The notes beneath the pieces were generated by a model that was given only the letters and a program-made list of their open reading frames with translations, had not been told where the DNA came from and did no database searches. A stretch of DNA of 27,934 nt from DATLXH01 sp035576005 (GTDB lineage Bacteria > Acidobacteriota > Thermoanaerobaculia > Gp7-AA8). The position numbers were made by a program, and so were the translations under genes. Of the stretch, positions 24,119 through 27,934 are shown one piece after another. Numbering within the stretch: the first letter of the stretch is position 1; each line of letters opens with the position of its first letter. Where the stretch lies: contig DATLXH010000065.1 in the NCBI GenBank assembly GCA_035576005.1, positions 1 to 27,934 on the forward strand, written 5' to 3'.

Positions 24119-24496
24119 TTATTTCCAGTCAAGGGCGCGCTTTTTCCAGACGTAAACATATCCGACCGCCAGGAGCGCGATGAAGATCAGCATTTCGAAG
24201 AACGCAAACCAGACGATTCCATTGTTCGTCACCGTCACCTCGCGATAGATGACTGCCCATGGATAAAGGAATGCGGCTTCGATGTCGAACAGAATGAAGA
24301 GCATCGCAATCTGATAGAAGCGGACGTTGATACGCTTGCGGTTGCTGTCGAGCGGCGGGACGCCACTCTCATAGGGCGAGAGCTTTGCGGGGTTCCGCTG
24401 ATGGGTCCCGATGAACCAGGAGAGCATGAGCAGGACCGTTCCGACGATCGCTGCGATGACCATCATGATCAGGATGGGAATGAAGGTTTGTGTCAT
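24119..24496 (-). CDS. nuoA: NADH-quinone oxidoreductase subunit A
   Basis: This 125-residue membrane subunit of complex I has three helices: about residues 7-29 (ILIMMVIAAIVGTVLLMLSW), 63-84 (FYQIAMLFILFDIEAAFLYP) and 95-117 (GIVWFAFFEMLIFIALLAVG). The loop motif NPAKLSPYESGVPP is the family signature and lies near the quinone channel, and the ending VWKKRALDWK is typical. It is the first gene of the minus-strand run nuoA-nuoE-nuoF. In most genomes nuoB, C and D follow nuoA; here nuoE follows directly, so the membrane and peripheral-arm genes are arranged unusually. Confidence 0.95.
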   Translation of the reverse strand: MTQTFIPILIMMVIAAIVGTVLLMLSWFIGTHQRNPAKLSPYESGVPPLDSNRKRINVRFYQIAMLFILFDIEAAFLYPWAVIYREVTVTNNGIVWFAFFEMLIFIALLAVGYVYVWKKRALDWK

Positions 24497-24544
24497 GTCA
24501 TGAGTAGATGCGGTAGCGGGACATCATATCGAATGCAGAATTGA

Positions 24545-24608
24545 GAATGCAGAATGCAGAATTTTCAGCCGCGAAAGCGCAGTCTGCCAAATTCCGCATT
24601 CTGCATTC
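24545..24608. terminator. Long inverted repeat between the STAS gene and nuoA
   Basis: GAATGCAGAATGCAGAATTT (24545-24564) pairs with the sequence at 24589-24608, giving 20 positions with one mismatch (a possible G-U) over a 24-base loop. A partial third copy of the GAATGCAGAAT unit lies at 24533-24543. The structure ends seven bases beyond the STAS stop, so it is a likely terminator for that gene, and it precedes nuoA. Confidence 0.55.
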
Positions 24609-24615
24609 GCGACCG

Positions 24616-24960
24616 TCAGGCCGCGGACAGGTACGTCATCGCCTCTTCGCGTGATTCGAAGATCTTGAAGACTGTGTCCAGTTTCGTGATCTTGAGCAGC
24701 GCAAGGATCCTGTGCGAGGGGCGGACGAGCGCCATCTTCCGCTGCCGATCCTCGAACTTCTGGAGATAACCAATGAGCTCGCCCAGACCGGTCGAGTCCA
24801 TATAGTTGATCCCTTCGAAGTTGATCATCACGGGCCCCGTCTCCTCGTTGAGAACTTTCTCGAGGTAACTGGAGAAATCGCGCGCGCTCTCGCCGAGCTT
24901 GATCACTCCCTGGATGTCGAGAATCGTGACATCGTCGATACGGTTCTTGATGATATTCAA
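24616..24960 (-). CDS. STAS-domain anti-sigma factor antagonist-like protein
   Basis: This 114-residue protein is a single STAS domain of the SpoIIAA/RsbV type. The phospho-site segment reads INYMDSTGLGELIGYL, with Ser56 as the expected phosphorylated residue. The beta-strand start VTILDIQGVIKLGES and the end LLKITKLDTVFKIFESREEAMTYL are typical. Such proteins switch partner kinases or anti-sigma factors by binding in the unphosphorylated form. No cognate kinase or PP2C phosphatase is nearby, so its partner is unknown. It is on the same strand as the nuo genes but upstream of them and separated by a long inverted repeat, so it is probably a separate unit. Confidence 0.92.
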   Translation of the reverse strand: MNIIKNRIDDVTILDIQGVIKLGESARDFSSYLEKVLNEETGPVMINFEGINYMDSTGLGELIGYLQKFEDRQRKMALVRPSHRILALLKITKLDTVFKIFESREEAMTYLSAA

Positions 24961-25023
24961 TTCAAAAGCTCCTGTCTGCGAGACGAGTGTAACAAAACAT
25001 GCGAAGACTTCACTGCGCCGGCC

Positions 25024-25556
25024 CTACGCCTCCCTCGATTTTCCGATTCTGTTGGTAACCAGCGACACGAGAGCCAGCACGATTGCTCCCATCAGCGCCG
25101 AGATGAAACTGTTGATCGTAAATCCCCTGACGAGCCAGGCCGTGATCTCGAGCATCAGAGCGTTGAGGATTACAAGGAAAAGTCCGAGTGTGAGGATGGT
25201 GAGTGGCAGCGTCAGCCAGAAAAGTAGAGGCTTGACGACTGCGTTGAGCAACCCGAGGGCGAGCGCTGCTAGCACGCATTTCTCACAGGCCTTCGCCGTG
25301 AGACGACGGATAGCGGCCTGTCTGCTTCGTTGCACGTCAATTTCGCTCCTTGACATAGTGTCGACTATGCCTTCGTCGCAAAATTGCCGTGCGCCTAGCA
25401 TCCAAGCCACTCTCCGCCGTCTCACGACAAAGGTCTGTGAGAAATGCGGGCTGGAAACAGCGTCGCGATTGAATTTGCCGAGATGCCCGGGACGAGCCGG
25501 GTGACAATGAAAAGCGCCAGCGTATTCGCGAGCCACCGAACGAGAAGGGCGATCAA
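25024..25556 (-). pseudogene. Phage-holin-family (4-TM) membrane protein gene split by an insertion
   Basis: The 5' part runs from a TTG at 25556 (with GGAGGG seven bases upstream) and reads LIALLVRWLANTLALFIV, then TRLVPGIS. The 3' part reads LALGLLNAVVKPLLFWLTLP, then LTILTLGLFLVILNALMLEI, and ends at 25024. Joined, they give a normal protein of about 115 residues of the 4-TM holin superfamily (often annotated as phage holin family, PF04020), which is common in bacterial chromosomes and rarely phage-related. Between the parts lies a 174-bp palindromic element, and the parts are now in different frames. The gene is therefore disrupted. A long artificial frame of 179 codons crosses the element and should not be taken as the protein. 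Confidence 0.8.
25275..25448 (-). mobile_element. 174-bp palindromic MITE-like element, copy 1, inside the holin gene
   Basis: The ends are inverted repeats of 36 bases with 5 mismatches: the left begins CGCATTTCTCACAGGCC at 25275, the right ends AGGTCTGTGAGAAATGCG at 25448. The inner part is also palindromic, centred on CATAGTCGACACTATG. The whole unit could fold as one long hairpin. It has no gene of its own of believable length. A second copy, in the opposite orientation and 131 of 134 bases identical over the shared part, starts at 27801. It interrupts a conserved gene, so it has moved. A transposase acting in trans is assumed and is not visible in the window. Confidence 0.8.
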
Positions 25557-25574
25557 TCCTCATCCCTCCCTCGA

Positions 25575-26582
25575 CTATTGCGGAGGCGCGGGAGAAGTTG
25601 CTGGTGGCGCGACCGCGCCTGACCCCGCGGCCCCCCGTGGAGGAAATGGTGACAGTGCAGCGCCTCCGGGCGCAGCGGCCTCGAACTTCACGGTCGCCTT
25701 CTGCCTGAGGTCAGCGATGATCTTCTGAACCCTGTCACGTTTCCCTTCCCGTTCGAGGAGCGGCCGGGACTCCTCCAGTGTTTTCGTGGCACGTCCTGTC
25801 ACTTTGAAAATGTGAAACCCGAAGCGGCTCTGAATCGGCTCGCTGACCGAACCTTCTGGAAGAGAAAAGAGAGACTGCTCGAGCTCTGGCGGCATCATTC
25901 CCCGCGTCACGACCCCCATGTCGCCACCTTGCGCGGCCGATTGCCGGTCGTCGGACTCGGCACGGGCGATGGTTTCAAATGACTCGCCTGCGCGGATGCG
26001 ACGAACCAGCGACTGCGCCCGCGCCTTCGCCGCGGCGGGCGATAGCGTCTTACCTTTGGCGGACGGCACCGCACCGCCAGCGTAGGCGATTGTCAGCTGA
26101 CTGACTTTCAGACCCTCGAACTCCTTCTGATTTTTCGCATAGAGAGCGCGCAACTCTGCGTCGGCCACTGGCTGCGTCGCCAGCTTCTCGATCGCGGCGT
26201 TCGCAAGGATGTTTCCTGTCGCCATCGATACGCGACTGGCAACCGCGGGATCTTTCTCCACGCCAAGCCGGCGCGCTTCGCTCTCGAGCAGCTTCATCTT
26301 GATCAATTCATCGAGCAACTCGCGTCTGGCGGGGACACTTGCCAGGGACATCCTCATGTTTTCGGGGACGCTCGCAAGTGCGATATCGAACTCCGACTGC
26401 CGTATTTCCATCTTGTTTACTGTCGCGAGGACGGGATCGGTCGCGACTGTGGGAGAAGTGCTCGTCGCTCCCGTGGTGCCGGTTGTTGCAACCGTTCCTG
26501 TCTCGACTTTTTTACACGCCCCGGCAGCGGTGGTGAGCAGGAGCAACATGACTAATGACGTTCTTTTCACTTTGACCCTCAT
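25575..26582 (-). CDS. Exported parvulin-type peptidylprolyl isomerase (SurA/PrsA-like)
   Basis: The frame opens at 26609, but ATG 26582 has GGGGAG ten bases upstream and starts the signal sequence directly (MRVKVKRTSLVMLLLLTTAAGAC), giving 335 residues. The Cys in AGAC could be a lipid site, although the lipobox is not ideal. A Thr/Gly/Ser-rich linker follows. Residues about 60-165 are a SurA-like chaperone region (MEIRQSEFDIALASVP, ELLDELIKMKLLESEA). About 165-285 are a parvulin domain (ARAQSLVRRIRAGESFETIA, QGGDMGVVTRGMMPPELE, SEPIQSRFGFHIFKV). The end is a Pro/Ala/Gly-rich tail. It should help fold outer-membrane or exported proteins. It is divergent from the pseudouridine synthase gene. 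Confidence 0.9.
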   Translation of the reverse strand: MRVKVKRTSLVMLLLLTTAAGACKKVETGTVATTGTTGATSTSPTVATDPVLATVNKMEIRQSEFDIALASVPENMRMSLASVPARRELLDELIKMKLLESEARRLGVEKDPAVASRVSMATGNILANAAIEKLATQPVADAELRALYAKNQKEFEGLKVSQLTIAYAGGAVPSAKGKTLSPAAAKARAQSLVRRIRAGESFETIARAESDDRQSAAQGGDMGVVTRGMMPPELEQSLFSLPEGSVSEPIQSRFGFHIFKVTGRATKTLEESRPLLEREGKRDRVQKIIADLRQKATVKFEAAAPGGAALSPFPPRGAAGSGAVAPPATSPAPPQ

Positions 26583-26650
26583 TTTCCCGAAACTCCCCAC
26601 GTACATCATGGTTTCGCATTCCTATAACCGAGCGTGAAGGCGCCAACGTG

Positions 26651-26685
26651 GCCGGACATTCCAATATCCGGCTGGAATGTCCGGC
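26651..26685. repeat. 13-bp perfect inverted repeat between divergent genes
   Basis: GCCGGACATTCCA at 26651-26663 and TGGAATGTCCGGC at 26673-26685 are separated by nine bases. It lies in the roughly 150-bp region between the isomerase and pseudouridine synthase starts. It could be an operator for a dimeric regulator or an extragenic palindrome. Confidence 0.6.
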
Positions 26686-26729
26686 AACAACTCGCCTCCA
26701 TGACCCCGTTCCATGCTACGTTTTCATCG

Positions 26730-27569
26730 ATGACTTCCCGCTCGCTACTCGACGTGCTGCAGGAACGTTTCCCCGACTCGTCGAAGACAACACTGCGAAA
26801 GATGCTGCAGAACGATCGGGTCTCCATCAATGGCGTAACCGAGCGCGACGCACGAAGAATCATCACGGGATCCGATCACCTCGACTTAGGACCTCGCCTG
26901 GATCGGGGGCGACTTAGTTCCCGTGTCCGTATCCTCTACGAGGACGAAAGCATCATAACCGTCCACAAAGACCCGGGACTCCTGACCGTGGCCAGCCCGG
27001 CAGAGACAAGCGAGACGGTCGAGTCGTTTCTCAACCTCCACCTCGGCGGGCGTTCCAACGACCCGCGCATTCATGTGGTACATCGGCTGGACCGCGACAG
27101 CTCCGGTGTCCTCGTCTTCGCGCGGAACACGCATGTTCGCGACAAGTTGCAGGAGCTGTTTGCGGAGCACGACATCGAACGGGTCTACGTTGCGATCGTG
27201 CATGGAGCTCTCCGCGACCCCACCGGCACGTTCCGCTCTTTCCTGACAGAGGACCGTTCGCTGCGGGTGAAGAGCGATACGAAGGGGGGAAAAGAAGCGA
27301 TTACGCATTTCAAAACAATCGCTGCGGGCGAGAGCTACTCGATGCTCGAGGTAACTCTCGAGACCGGCAGGCGCAATCAGATTCGCGTCCATCTCGCGGA
27401 ATCAGGACACTCAATCGTCGGCGACACAATGTACGGTCAGGGCCTCCCCAATCCCCTCGGACGCCTCGGGCTCCACGCCCGGGATCTCGGGTTTGTTCAT
27501 CCGATTACACGGAAGCTGGTGGCGTTCACGGCTCCGGTACCTTCGTCCTTCACGCAGCTTAAGCTTTAA
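26730..27569 (+). CDS. RluA/RluD-family 23S rRNA pseudouridine synthase
   Basis: The frame is open from 26634, but the first upstream codons cover an intergenic palindrome. ATG 26730 begins the S4-like domain directly and gives 279 residues; ATG 26700 is an alternative. Residues about 3-50 are the S4 RNA-binding domain (SLLDVLQERFPDSSKTTLRK, INGVTERDARR). The catalytic domain follows: the start segment ILYEDESIITVHKDPGLLTV, the active site HRLDRDSSGVLVFA with Asp121, and the family end motif TLETGRRNQIRVHLAESGHS, then IVGDTMYG. The enzyme turns specific uridines in RNA into pseudouridine; the exact site cannot be told from sequence. No Shine-Dalgarno is evident. The gene appears intact. Confidence 0.93.
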   Translation: MTSRSLLDVLQERFPDSSKTTLRKMLQNDRVSINGVTERDARRIITGSDHLDLGPRLDRGRLSSRVRILYEDESIITVHKDPGLLTVASPAETSETVESFLNLHLGGRSNDPRIHVVHRLDRDSSGVLVFARNTHVRDKLQELFAEHDIERVYVAIVHGALRDPTGTFRSFLTEDRSLRVKSDTKGGKEAITHFKTIAAGESYSMLEVTLETGRRNQIRVHLAESGHSIVGDTMYGQGLPNPLGRLGLHARDLGFVHPITRKLVAFTAPVPSSFTQLKL

Positions 27570-27599
27570 GCAGGTATGCCCAGCGGAGTCGCGTGACGT

Positions 27600-27660
27600 C
27601 CGCCTTCGGCGGCTGGTCAGACGCCCGTGTAACGGGCGACAGAATCGCCGCAGGCACTAG
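27600..27660. repeat. 61-bp hairpin-rich repeat, copy 1
   Basis: It contains two hairpins, CCGCCTTCGGCGG and CGCCCGTGTAACGGGCG, and ends in GGCACTAG. It matches the stretch at 27739-27798 with three substitutions and one missing base. It lies downstream of the pseudouridine synthase gene. Confidence 0.75.
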
Positions 27661-27738
27661 TGTGCCGCCCGCTTTCGCGGGCTGATACGTGATGCGCGAC
27701 TTTCCACCCGGCTGAACCCGGGTGCTATGAAGCTGCCG

Positions 27739-27798
27739 CCGCCTTCGGCGGCTGGTCAGACGCCCGTGTAATGGGCGACAGATCGCCACGGGCACTAG
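27739..27798. repeat. 60-bp hairpin-rich repeat, copy 2
   Basis: Direct repeat of 27600-27660. The 78 bases between the copies contain further hairpins (CCCGC/GCGGG and CACCCGG/CCCGGGTG). This copy ends in CTAG, right where the second palindromic element begins. Confidence 0.75.
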
Positions 27799-27800
27799 CC

Positions 27801-27934
27801 CGCATTTCTCACAGACCTTTGTCGTGAGACGGCGGAGAGTGGCTTGGATGCGAGGCGCACGGCGATTTTGCGACGAAGGCATAGTCGACACTATGTCAAG
27901 GAGCGAAATTGCCGTGCAACGAAGCAGACAGGCC
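27801..27934 (+). mobile_element. Palindromic MITE-like element, copy 2, cut by the window edge
   Basis: It starts CGCATTTCTCACAGACC and follows the minus-strand reading of the element at 25275-25448 over 134 bases with only three differences. The last 40 or so bases expected from copy 1, including the far inverted repeat, lie beyond the end of the window. It is in the opposite orientation to copy 1. Confidence 0.8.

Noticed and set aside
25024..25563. Continuous 179-codon minus-strand frame as one protein
   Set aside because: Its middle is the palindromic element and its first part is the holin gene in the wrong frame; it is a product of the insertion.
27600..27798. CRISPR array
   Set aside because: Only two units of 60 bases, each with internal hairpins and no spacer pattern; no cas genes in the window.
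27559..27891. Minus-strand frame of 110 codons at the window end
   Set aside because: It is made wholly of hairpin repeats and the palindromic element.

Overview
The window reads as a chromosomal segment of a GC-rich Gram-negative bacterium, most likely Acidobacteriota or a close relative. This rests on a membrane-anchored Ser/Thr kinase with an N-terminal zinc ribbon, an ECF sigma factor coupled to a TPR protein, a short nuoA-nuoE-nuoF run, and large secreted or outer-membrane proteins. No rRNA, tRNA or CRISPR array was seen, so the taxonomy is inference.

Layout. Positions 1-3200 are an accessory graveyard: an unknown gene, a broken IS630 transposase abutting the tail of an XRE-type regulator gene, and a multiply frameshifted IS3 element. 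Positions 3274-5162 hold an ECF sigma factor overlapping a zinc-finger/TPR putative anti-sigma gene. Positions 5178-5733 are a compact IS200-like element between two identical palindromes. Positions 6052-6925 hold a small exported basic protein convergent with an AraC-type regulator, with two strong hairpins between them. Positions 7656-14585 are a plus-strand block of exported proteins: a small beta-rich protein, a phosphodiester-glycosidase-family protein, a decayed MBL-fold gene, an unknown protein, and a 1402-residue protein that joins an alpha/beta hydrolase, a beta-sandwich, a von Willebrand A domain and a C-terminal beta-barrel-like region.

Positions 14730-19019 look like an eroded conjugative or integrative module on the minus strand. 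It has a four-gene overlapping operon (three-TM protein, VirD4/TraG-like ATPase, TM plus double zinc ribbon protein, replication-relaxation-like protein), followed by a decayed paralogue of the last gene and a tyrosine recombinase remnant. Core-like genes follow: the kinase (19257-21905), nuoF, nuoE and nuoA (22262-24496), a STAS protein, a holin-family gene broken by a 174-bp palindromic element, a parvulin isomerase and an RluA/RluD-family pseudouridine synthase. The window ends in hairpin-rich repeats and a second, nearly identical copy of the palindromic element.

The strongest leads are the hydrolase-VWA-barrel fusion and its exported neighbours, the split coupling-protein operon, and the palindromic element found inside a gene and again at the window edge.
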